From an uncultured Treponema sp. (GTDB lineage: Bacteria > Spirochaetota > Spirochaetia > Treponematales > Treponemataceae), in NCBI GenBank assembly GCA_947165895.1, contig CAMVCB010000005.1, forward strand, positions 186,001-250,000: a stretch of 64,000 nucleotides of DNA, in the 5' to 3' direction. Of the stretch, positions 26,635 through 33,699 are shown piece after piece. The translations under genes were made by a program, and so were the position numbers. Under the pieces are notes generated by a model that had not been told where the DNA came from, did no database searches, and saw only the letters and a program-made list of their open reading frames with translations. How positions within the stretch are numbered: position 1 is the stretch's first letter; every line of letters begins with the position of its first letter.

Positions 26635-28290
26635 TTATTTAAGGTTTACCATAGATTTATCGTAATCTGTTGGTGGAACAAAGCCCATAAGTGTCATAAG
26701 TGTAGCTGGCCAAGAAGAGATTCCAAGGCCGCTGTTGAGTTCAAGCTCATACTCGCCCTTGTATTCCGGGTCATAGATGATGCCAGGAACAGGATTCAAA
26801 GAATGAGATGTCTTTGGCTTTGGTTCGCCGTCTGCTCCAAGAGCAACTGAACCGTCCTTCTTGTGCTCGTACATATCGTCAGAGTTTCCGTGGTCAGCAG
26901 TAAGACAGAGGATACCGCCAGCCTTTTCAATAGCTGCCTTAAGGCGGCCAAGCTGAAGATCCATACCTTCCATAGAACATACTACAGCGTTGAATACACC
27001 TGTGTGTCCAACCATATCTCCGTTAGGGTAGTTAAGACGGATGTGGTCATATTTTCCGCTTTCAATAGCTTCAATTACCTTGTCAGTAATTTCTGCACAC
27101 TTCATCCATGGGCGCTGCTCGAAAGGAACAACATCAGATGGAACTTCAATATATGTTTCAAGATTCTTGTCGAATTCACCAGGGCGGTTACCGTTGAAGA
27201 AGTAAGTAACATGACCATATTTCTGAGTTTCAGAAATTGCCATAAGATGAACGCCGGTCTTTGTAAGATATTCACCCATAGTGCGGTCAATGCTAGGTGG
27301 GTTTACAAGGAACTGAGCAGGCTTGTGGTTGTCCCCATCGTATTCCATCATACCTGCATATTCAACAGCAGGGCGGCGTACGCGGTCAAAGTGAGTAAAG
27401 TTATCTTCTTCGAAAGCAGCAGTAATTTCAAGAGAGCGGTCACCGCGGAAGTTGAAGAATATTACGCTGTCACCATCAACGATAGGTCCAACAGGCTTTC
27501 CGTCTTTAGCGATTACAAACTCATGCATATCCTGGTCGAGAAGGCCGGCATTTTCACTACGGTAAGTTTTGATAGCTTCAGTAGCGCTTGCAAACTGACG
27601 ACCATCAGCCAGAACATGAGCGTGCCATCCGCGCTCTACCATGCTCCAGTCAGCACCGTAGCGGTCCATAGTGATGTACATACGTCCACCACCAGAAGCA
27701 ATCTGATAGTCAACATCGCTGAACTCAGCAAGGAATTTTTCAAGAGGCTCAAAATACTCAAGAGCGCTTGTAGGAGGAACGTCGCGACCGTCCAGAAGAG
27801 CGTGAACGCGGAGAGTTTTTACACCTTCCTTGTGAGCCTGAGTAATCATAGCCTTAAGGTGGTCAATGTGAGAGTGAACATTACCATCAGAAACAAGACC
27901 AATCAGGTGGAAAGTAGAGTTTTTGTCCTGAACGTTCTTTACAAGCTTCTTCCAAACAGCACCTTCGAACATGCTGCCAGATTTAATTGATTCACCGACA
28001 AGCTTAGCACCCTGAGCAAAAACGCGGCCGCAACCCATAGCATTGTGTCCAACCTCAGAGTTACCCATATCATCATCTGTTGGAAGACCAACAGCAGTTC
28101 CGTGAGCCTTGAGCTTTGTGTGAGGGCAGTTTTTTGTGAACCAGTCCAGATACTTCATCTTAGAAGCCTTAACTGCATCACCTTCTTCATATTTACCATA
28201 TCCAACGCCGTCCATAATTACCAGGACAACAGGACCACGACGACCTTTCCACTTCGGATTTTTTTCCAAAGCATGCATTGTGTCTGCCAT
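26635..28290 (-). CDS. gpmI: 2,3-bisphosphoglycerate-independent phosphoglycerate mutase
   Basis: 551 residues, slightly longer than the usual 510-515. It interconverts 3- and 2-phosphoglycerate in glycolysis, using two Mn2+ and a phosphoserine. VVLVIMDGVGYG gives metal ligand D27. MGNSEVGHNAMG carries the catalytic Ser78. LDGRDVPPTSAL, NFRGDRSLEI and CLTADHGNSDDM complete the active site. The start follows GAGGTAATAT. Upstream lies a 130-bp repeat (28304-28434). Rapidly growing carbohydrate fermentation fits its position in the same genome segment as cellobiose use. Confidence 0.96.
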   Translation of the reverse strand: MADTMHALEKNPKWKGRRGPVVLVIMDGVGYGKYEEGDAVKASKMKYLDWFTKNCPHTKLKAHGTAVGLPTDDDMGNSEVGHNAMGCGRVFAQGAKLVGESIKSGSMFEGAVWKKLVKNVQDKNSTFHLIGLVSDGNVHSHIDHLKAMITQAHKEGVKTLRVHALLDGRDVPPTSALEYFEPLEKFLAEFSDVDYQIASGGGRMYITMDRYGADWSMVERGWHAHVLADGRQFASATEAIKTYRSENAGLLDQDMHEFVIAKDGKPVGPIVDGDSVIFFNFRGDRSLEITAAFEEDNFTHFDRVRRPAVEYAGMMEYDGDNHKPAQFLVNPPSIDRTMGEYLTKTGVHLMAISETQKYGHVTYFFNGNRPGEFDKNLETYIEVPSDVVPFEQRPWMKCAEITDKVIEAIESGKYDHIRLNYPNGDMVGHTGVFNAVVCSMEGMDLQLGRLKAAIEKAGGILCLTADHGNSDDMYEHKKDGSVALGADGEPKPKTSHSLNPVPGIIYDPEYKGEYELELNSGLGISSWPATLMTLMGFVPPTDYDKSMVNLK

Positions 28291-28303
28291 ATATTACCTC
28301 TTT

Positions 28304-28434
28304 GGGCGTTCCAGCTCGCTTCGCTCGCTGTCGGGCTATTCGCGGTTCCGCTATCGCTCCATTCCTTCATTCGCTACGCTCATTCCGGAACGTAAGCAGC
28401 AGGCTGCTTACGCCGCTACTATCCCTAACGCATT
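28304..28434 (-). repeat. GC-rich repeat between tRNA-Ala and gpmI
   Basis: Outer arms CGTTCC (28307-28312) and GGAACG (28387-28392) are followed by a 9-bp hairpin GTAAGCAGC/GCTGCTTAC (28393-28411, in GTAAGC...). Blocks shared with 17548-17644 are ATGCGTTAG, ATGAGCGT-AGCGAA, GATAGCGG and GAGCGAAGCGAG. The 387 nt between gpmI and the tRNA hold this, a terminator (28557-28581) and the element at 28587-28677; no gene. Confidence 0.75.
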
Positions 28435-28556
28435 TTTGTAAATTAAAATCGCTTACAATATAATGAAAATTACGCGTTGTTACAATTGCAGGGATGGAAA
28501 ATAAAGGAGAAATGTTAGGTGTGGCTTACAAATAAGAGGGGATTTTAAAACAAAAA

Positions 28557-28581
28557 AAACACATCAACTTGTGATGTGTTT
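28557..28581 (-). terminator. Terminator of the tRNA-Ala transcript
   Basis: A 10-bp perfect stem AAACACATCA/TGATGTGTTT with a 5-nt loop; read on the minus strand it is followed by an eight-T run. Confidence 0.85.
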
Positions 28582-28586
28582 AAGTC

Positions 28587-28677
28587 GGCAAACACAGTTT
28601 GCCTCTGAGATGTTTTCAGAGTAAATCCTAAAACGAACCTGCTCGGTTCGTTTTTTAACGGATTCACGATTATCATC
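28587..28677 (+). repeat. Two-hairpin element, copy A
   Basis: Hairpin 1 is GGCAAAC/GTTTGCC (28587-28603). The spacer GAGATGTTTTC follows at 28607-28617. Hairpin 2 is AAAACGAACC/GGTTCGTTTT (28630-28654) closed by outer arms AAATCC/GGATT. The tail is ATTATCATC. It touches the 3' end of tRNA-Ala. Copies B and C are at 62072-62162 and 59461-59547. Confidence 0.8.
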
Positions 28678-28751
28678 TGGAGAATAGGGGATTTGAACCC
28701 CTGACATTCGGCTTGCAAAGCCGACGCTCTAGCCAACTGAGCTAATTCCCC
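28678..28751 (-). tRNA. tRNA-Ala (anticodon UGC)
   Basis: 74 nt forming a full cloverleaf on the minus strand. The acceptor is GGGGAAT pairing with ATTCTCC, with discriminator A. The D arm is AGCTCAGTTGGCTAGAGC. The anticodon stem TCGGC/GCCGA encloses loop TTTGCAA, so the anticodon is TGC. The T arm is CAGGGGTTCAAATCCCCT, read in two halves as CAGGGG and TTCAAAT. CCA is not encoded, so it must be added after transcription. It decodes GCA/GCG/GCU codons. Confidence 0.96.
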
Positions 28752-28821
28752 GAAGGTGAAATTAATATATAAAATCTTGGGGAATTAATCAATAGGGGGC
28801 TGAGCGATTTTTTGGGAATTT

Positions 28822-29607
28822 TTAGCCCAAAACTAATTTGTCGCTTACTTCGCCTGTGGTGTTGAACTTGGCAAGCAGATCTTCTACAGTCAGCTTTTTC
28901 TTTTCTTCACCGCGAACGTCAAATACAATCTGTCCTTCCATCATCATGATAAGGCGGTTTCCGTAGCGGAGGGCGTCTTTCATGTTGTGGGTTACCATGA
29001 AGGTTGTAAGGTGATCCTTCTGAACAAACTCTTCTGTGAGCTCAAGAACCTTTTTTGCAGTTTTAGGATCCAGGGCAGCAGTGTGCTCGTCCAAAAGAAG
29101 AACCTTCGGCTTCTGTAAAGTAGACATCAAAAGGGTAAGGGCCTGACGCTGTCCGCCCGAAAGAAGTCCTACCTTTGCTGTAAGGCGGTTTTCAAGGCCA
29201 AGATCCAGCAGGGCGAGTTTTTCGCGGTAAAGCTCCTTTTCAGAGTTCTGAATGTGCCATGCAAGACCTCGTCTTTTGCCGCGGCGCATAGCCATTGCCA
29301 GGTTTTCCTGAATTTCCATATTTGCGGCGGTTCCCAGCATAGGGTCCTGGAAAACGCGGCCAAGATATTTTGCGCGGAAGTATTCAGGTTTACCTGTTAA
29401 ATCCATTCCGTCAAGGAAAATGGAACCTGTATCTGTGTAGTGAACGCCCGCAATCAGGTTCAAAAGGGTAGATTTTCCGGCTCCGTTTCCGCCGATTACG
29501 GTAACAAAATCACCGTCTTCAAGTTCAAGATTGATTCCGCGGAGAGCCTTTTTTTCTGTAACAGTTCCCGGATTAAAAGTTTTTGAAACATTAAAAAGCT
29601 TAAGCAT
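28822..29607 (-). CDS. ABC transporter ATPase of a PF04392-type (TrpXYZ-like) importer
   Basis: 261 residues, single nucleotide-binding domain. Walker A is GGNGAGKST, the signature is LSGGQRQALTLL and Walker B is VLLLDEHTAAL, with His in place of the usual Pro, as is common in this subfamily. VTHNMKDAL is the H-loop. The start overlaps the permease stop by one base. It powers the importer whose permease and binding protein are upstream. Members of this family have been linked to amino acids and thiamine-like compounds; the substrate here is unknown. Confidence 0.9.
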   Translation of the reverse strand: MLKLFNVSKTFNPGTVTEKKALRGINLELEDGDFVTVIGGNGAGKSTLLNLIAGVHYTDTGSIFLDGMDLTGKPEYFRAKYLGRVFQDPMLGTAANMEIQENLAMAMRRGKRRGLAWHIQNSEKELYREKLALLDLGLENRLTAKVGLLSGGQRQALTLLMSTLQKPKVLLLDEHTAALDPKTAKKVLELTEEFVQKDHLTTFMVTHNMKDALRYGNRLIMMMEGQIVFDVRGEEKKKLTVEDLLAKFNTTGEVSDKLVLG

Positions 29608-30605
29608 TATTTTACCTCCGGAATAAGTTTAGAATTATCACCGTCTGCGCGTTTAAGGTCTTCATCTTTTTTGCGGGTGTTTGTTTCATCTTCAAGGTTC
29701 ATTCCGGGAAGGGAACGGCGGCGGCGGTCAATTTTTGTCTTTACTACAGGAACCGAAAGGGCAATCGCAACAATCAGGGCTGTCAGAAGCTTAAGGTCTG
29801 TAGATTTCAATCCCAGCTGAAGAACAACCGCAATTACGATTCTGTAAATCACAGAACCCAGTACAACAGAAAGAAGTGTGTACCAGAAGCCGAAGTGAGC
29901 TCCAAAAATTACTTCACCAATGATGATGCTGGCAAGGCCTACAACGATTGTACCAGTTCCCATTCCAACATCTGCATATCCCTGGCTCTGGGCAACAAGG
30001 GCACCGCTCATTGCAACCATGCCGTTGGAAATCATAAGACCCGCAATTTTAGTATTGTTTGTGTTTACACCCATGGCACGAACCATGTGCTCGTTAGAGC
30101 CGGTTGCACGGATTGCGCTTCCATATTCAGTTCCAAAGAACCAGTACATGAGTGCGATGATTGCAGCAATTACGACAATACCGATAATCAGGGAAGAACG
30201 TGTATTGTTCAGAGCTCCGTCTGTCAAATCACGAAGGCCGGACATCATTGTAGGGCTTCCTAAAAGCGGTGTGTTGGCCTTTCCCATAATGCGGATATTA
30301 ATAGAATAAAGTGCAATCTGTGTAAGAATACTTGCAAGCAGAATATTGATTTTAAGCTTTGTGTTCATAAATCCGGTTGCAAGACCGCAGAGACAGCCAA
30401 TGATAAAAACAAAAAGCAGGGTCAAAAGAGGATTCATCCCCTTGATGATAAGAACGGCAGTAACTGCACCGCCGGCAGCAAAACTTCCGTCAACAGTCAT
30501 ATCTGCAACATTCAGAATTCTGAATGTAAGGTAAACTCCCAGAGTCATCAGTCCCCAGAGAATACCCTGCGAAACTGCGCCTTCCATAGCAAACAATATC
30601 GGCAT
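29607..30605 (-). CDS. ABC transporter permease of the PF04392-type importer
   Basis: 332 residues with about 8-9 membrane segments, of the BPD_transp_2 family. FRILNVADMTVDGSFAAGGA near residue 30 and TGSNEHMVRAMGVNTNNTK (coupling loop, about residue 170) are conserved in this group. The last 45 residues are a charged cytoplasmic tail (RRRRSLPG onward). It lies between the binding protein, behind an attenuator hairpin, and the ATPase. Confidence 0.9.
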   Translation of the reverse strand: MPILFAMEGAVSQGILWGLMTLGVYLTFRILNVADMTVDGSFAAGGAVTAVLIIKGMNPLLTLLFVFIIGCLCGLATGFMNTKLKINILLASILTQIALYSINIRIMGKANTPLLGSPTMMSGLRDLTDGALNNTRSSLIIGIVVIAAIIALMYWFFGTEYGSAIRATGSNEHMVRAMGVNTNNTKIAGLMISNGMVAMSGALVAQSQGYADVGMGTGTIVVGLASIIIGEVIFGAHFGFWYTLLSVVLGSVIYRIVIAVVLQLGLKSTDLKLLTALIVAIALSVPVVKTKIDRRRRSLPGMNLEDETNTRKKDEDLKRADGDNSKLIPEVK

Positions 30606-30632
30606 AGATTTTTCCTTTAAGTTAAAAAAATA

Positions 30633-30658
30633 GAGGACTACCCTGTAAGGCAGTCCTC
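30633..30658 (-). terminator. Intercistronic terminator/attenuator between binding protein and permease genes
   Basis: On the minus strand GAGGACTGCC and GGTAGTCCTC pair over 10 bp (one G-U), followed by TATTTTTTT. It would let the binding protein be made in excess over the permease and ATPase. Confidence 0.8.
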
Positions 30659-30683
30659 ATAATTATAGAATAAATCTTAAAAA

Positions 30684-31631
30684 TTATAAATCAGCTGGAA
30701 CTGTAATTCCAAGTTTTTTTGCGGTTGCTTCATTTACAGAAAGATCGCATTTATTCAGATACTGGATTGGCATGTCTGCAGGCTTCTTTCCGTCACGGAG
30801 AACTTCAACTGCCATCTTAGCAGTCTGTTTTCCAAGCTCGTAGTAGTTGATTCCGTAGGTTGCAAGGGCACCGTTCTTTACCATGCCCTCTTCACCAGCG
30901 ATTACAGGAACCTTGTTGTCTGCTGCAATCTGGCTTACAAGAGTCATGCCGGCTGCCATCATATTGTCTGTAGGACAGTAGATTGCATCAACCTTTCCGC
31001 AAATGCTCTGAGTTACCTGCTGGATTTCGTTTGAGTTAGAAACTGTTGCTTCTACAAAATCAAGACCGTTTTTGCGGCAGGCATCTTCTGCGAGCTTTGC
31101 CTGAAAGTAAGAGTTCTGTTCGTTAGAGCAGAAAAGAATACCGATTTTTTTTGCAGATGGAATGAGCTTTTTAAGAAGTTCAATCTGAGCGGCGCATGGA
31201 GTAAGGTCTGAAGTTCCGGAAACGTTTGTTCCTGGTTTTGCGTTTGATTTTACAAGCTTTGCAGATTCAGGGTCTGTAACTGAAGAAACAAGGATTGGAA
31301 TAGAAGATGTAAGATTTGCTACAGCCTGTGCAGCTGGAGTTGCGATTGCAAAAATCAGATCACTGCGGTTGTTGATGAGTTTTTCTGCGATTGTTACACA
31401 GTTTGCCTGTTCACCCTGGGCATTCTGATAATCAATTTTAATGTTCTGTCCGTCTACATATCCTGCTTCTGCAAGACCGTCAACGAATCCCTTGTAGTTT
31501 GCGTCTAAAGCTGAGTGTTCTACCAGCTGGATTACACCGATTTTAATTAATTTAGGTTTTTTAGCTTTTGCTGCGCTGATGGTTGCAATACAAAGTGCTG
31601 CTGCAACTAGAGCTGAAACGATTTTTTTCAT
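30684..31631 (-). CDS. ABC transporter substrate-binding protein (PF04392 family)
   Basis: 315 residues. An N-terminal signal peptide ends near residue 23 (SAAKAKK), with no lipobox, so it should be a free periplasmic protein or be cleaved by signal peptidase I. The mature part has two Rossmann-like lobes: KLIKIGVIQLVEHSALDANYKGF, IDYQNAQGEQANC, IFAIATPAAQAVAN, and KKIGILFCSNEQNS. This pattern is typical of the ABC_sub_bind family. It is the promoter-proximal gene of the importer operon and diverges from the 31775 gene. Confidence 0.9.
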   Translation of the reverse strand: MKKIVSALVAAALCIATISAAKAKKPKLIKIGVIQLVEHSALDANYKGFVDGLAEAGYVDGQNIKIDYQNAQGEQANCVTIAEKLINNRSDLIFAIATPAAQAVANLTSSIPILVSSVTDPESAKLVKSNAKPGTNVSGTSDLTPCAAQIELLKKLIPSAKKIGILFCSNEQNSYFQAKLAEDACRKNGLDFVEATVSNSNEIQQVTQSICGKVDAIYCPTDNMMAAGMTLVSQIAADNKVPVIAGEEGMVKNGALATYGINYYELGKQTAKMAVEVLRDGKKPADMPIQYLNKCDLSVNEATAKKLGITVPADL

Positions 31632-31774
31632 AATTTTCCTCCAGATGAAATTTTACTGAAACTATACAGTATTATTAAAGTTACGGCAATGAGGATTTTT
31701 TATCAGGGGTTAAAATTGTTGAAATCACTCTATTTCTGGATTATACTTTTAATAATTGACTTTTGGAGAACTGA

Positions 31775-33529
31775 ATGAGTGACGAATTAGATCCAGAAAT
31801 CTCTGCGCTTTTGAATAAAATGCCTGCAGGAAATTCAGATGCCGCTATTGATACTTTAGATGATTCACTTGAAGAAGTTGAGGAAATTGATGAAATCGGC
31901 GATGCTGATGAACTCGAAGAAGAAAACTTCGGAAGTATGTTTGGTGCAAAGCCTGCGGTTGCAAAATCAGCTTCCCGTGCAGGTCCAAAAACTATACATG
32001 ATGTTGATTTAAGCAAGACTTGTTTTGAACCTATTGAAAAACTTGTTAATGATACTCCGTCAGATGTTTATAACGATCCTAAATATTATAAAATTTGTCT
32101 TACCGGCGAAAATCAGTCGGCACAGCGTGTGCATCAGATTCTGACAAAATATCTTACGACTGCAGATCCTAAGGACCGTTCGGTTTTCCGTCAGCAGATT
32201 GTAACAGCTTACTGGGAACTTTTGCGTGGCATGGTAGGAAAGATGGCTAATTCATCAACTCCAATGCCAAAAAGAATGCTTGTCCGTTATGGAATTATTT
32301 TGCCGAGCCTCTTTAAGCCGGAAACAAAAGAATTCTTTTCCAAGATGATTTTTGAAAACACAAGTAAGGAGCCTGTTCTTTACGCTGATGAATGGTTTAA
32401 GGAAATTGCAGCCGGTCGAATGTCAAATTCTGCTACTGATGAAGCAAAGAAACCTCGTGCTCCTGAAAATTCAGAGGCCGCAAGCAAGGAAGAAAAGGCA
32501 AGACTTCAGCAGCTGAAATCAAAGAATTCTGGCCGCCTGCAGAGTGCTGAAAATATCCTGAACATTAAGGAAAACGAGAGAAAAACACTTGAAAATGAAC
32601 TTATGAGAGACATCAAGCAGATTTGTTCTCATGTCTCTTTGCTGGGAATGGAACCTCACACAGCAGAGCTTAATGAAGAGCAGAGAAAGCTTTTCCCTGT
32701 AGTTGCGGATTTACTCAGACGTCTTTCCCGCAATGATAAGGAATTTGTTAAGGCTTTTGCGGAATATAAGGAAGCAAAAGCTACTTTTGAAAGCGTTGCA
32801 AATAAGATTCAGGCAGCTGGAGGTCAGGAAGAAGAAACAAATGATACCGAAGCTGTAAAACTGGAATTTGAAACTTACCGTCAGATGGCAAAGATGACTG
32901 TCGGTCGCCGCGGTAATCAGTTCCCTATTTTTACACGCGAATTCTTCCATTGTACGGAAAACGGAACCGGAATGCGTGAAAATGTAATTGAGGTTTTGCG
33001 CTGGATTGAATCCCTGGATCCGGGGGTTTTTGTCCGTCTGCACAAGAATATTCCTAACCGTATTGTTCCTTATGTTCTGCTTACACCGACTTACGGTGAC
33101 CGCGGCTTCTGCTGGGAACCATTTGACCGCTATAACCGCGTGACAAGCCGCGGACGAATTGTTGTTCCAATGTACCCCCGCGATTTGAAAATCGCCGTTC
33201 TTACTGCCGTTGCTGATTTACGCTGGCAGGTTGCAAAGGAAAAGGCTTCTTACTACTGGATGGAAGAAGGTCTTACTGGTCAGTATTACCAGCACGTAGA
33301 ACAGATGAAGCTTAAAGGTGATTTGAAAGAGTTCTTTATAGAAGATTATATTCTCTGGATGACAAAGGAATCGACAGGCGTTCAGCGTCTGGATAAGGAT
33401 GTCCGCGGAATCTTCTGGCGCAATATGCCATTCCCTAAGGAGCTTAAGGAAGAGCTGCGAAAGCGAAGTCTGGTTTATGATGAGCTTTGCAAGAAGGACC
33501 TTAACAGAGAGATGTCTGACGGATACTAA
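31775..33529 (+). CDS. Acidic conserved hypothetical protein with coiled-coil centre
   Basis: 584 residues I do not recognise. Residues about 1-55 are very acidic and probably disordered (EEVEEIDEIGDADELEEENF). Residues about 215-350 are charged, helical and probably coiled-coil (KEEKARLQQLKSKNSGRLQ). The C-terminal about 200 residues look like a folded domain rich in Arg, Tyr and Trp (FCWEPFDRYNRVTSRGRIV, YYWMEEGLTGQYYQH). There is no signal peptide or membrane segment. A TTTTGGAGAACTGA leader supports the start. It is a single gene, converging with guaA. Its size and sharp domain layout suggest a lineage-specific cytoplasmic structural or scaffolding protein; that is a guess. Confidence 0.75.
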   Translation: MSDELDPEISALLNKMPAGNSDAAIDTLDDSLEEVEEIDEIGDADELEEENFGSMFGAKPAVAKSASRAGPKTIHDVDLSKTCFEPIEKLVNDTPSDVYNDPKYYKICLTGENQSAQRVHQILTKYLTTADPKDRSVFRQQIVTAYWELLRGMVGKMANSSTPMPKRMLVRYGIILPSLFKPETKEFFSKMIFENTSKEPVLYADEWFKEIAAGRMSNSATDEAKKPRAPENSEAASKEEKARLQQLKSKNSGRLQSAENILNIKENERKTLENELMRDIKQICSHVSLLGMEPHTAELNEEQRKLFPVVADLLRRLSRNDKEFVKAFAEYKEAKATFESVANKIQAAGGQEEETNDTEAVKLEFETYRQMAKMTVGRRGNQFPIFTREFFHCTENGTGMRENVIEVLRWIESLDPGVFVRLHKNIPNRIVPYVLLTPTYGDRGFCWEPFDRYNRVTSRGRIVVPMYPRDLKIAVLTAVADLRWQVAKEKASYYWMEEGLTGQYYQHVEQMKLKGDLKEFFIEDYILWMTKESTGVQRLDKDVRGIFWRNMPFPKELKEELRKRSLVYDELCKKDLNREMSDGY

Positions 33530-33547
33530 TCTGCCGTCTGAAATAAT

Positions 33548-33693
33548 TAGCCACAGATGAACACAGATACACACGGATGATTATACAACTTGCGCTTTAG
33601 CGCAAGTTAAGCAATGGTTACGTATATTCCTAAATTAAAAGTTACATTACGACCATTGCAAATCTGTGAAAATCTGCGTCCAATCTGTGGCTA
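33548..33693. repeat. 146-bp element with 11-bp terminal inverted repeats (copy 2)
   Basis: Same ends (TAGCCACAGAT, ATCTGTGGCTA), same hairpin 1 (AACTTGCGC/GCGCAAGTT, 33587-33608) and same hairpin 2 arms (GCAATGGTT 33611-33619; ACCATTGC 33652-33659) as copy 1 at 24701. The loops differ. It fills the gap between convergent genes. Confidence 0.85.
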
Positions 33694-33699
33694 TTTTTT

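Noticed and set aside
26863..27990. 375-residue open frame antisense to gpmI
   Set aside because: It lies entirely opposite a well-conserved gene, has no recognisable domain and reflects the codon bias of gpmI.
24701..33693. CRISPR array from the repeated CCACAGAT units
   Set aside because: Copies are 9 kb apart with terminal inverted repeats, not a regular direct-repeat/spacer array, and no cas genes occur.
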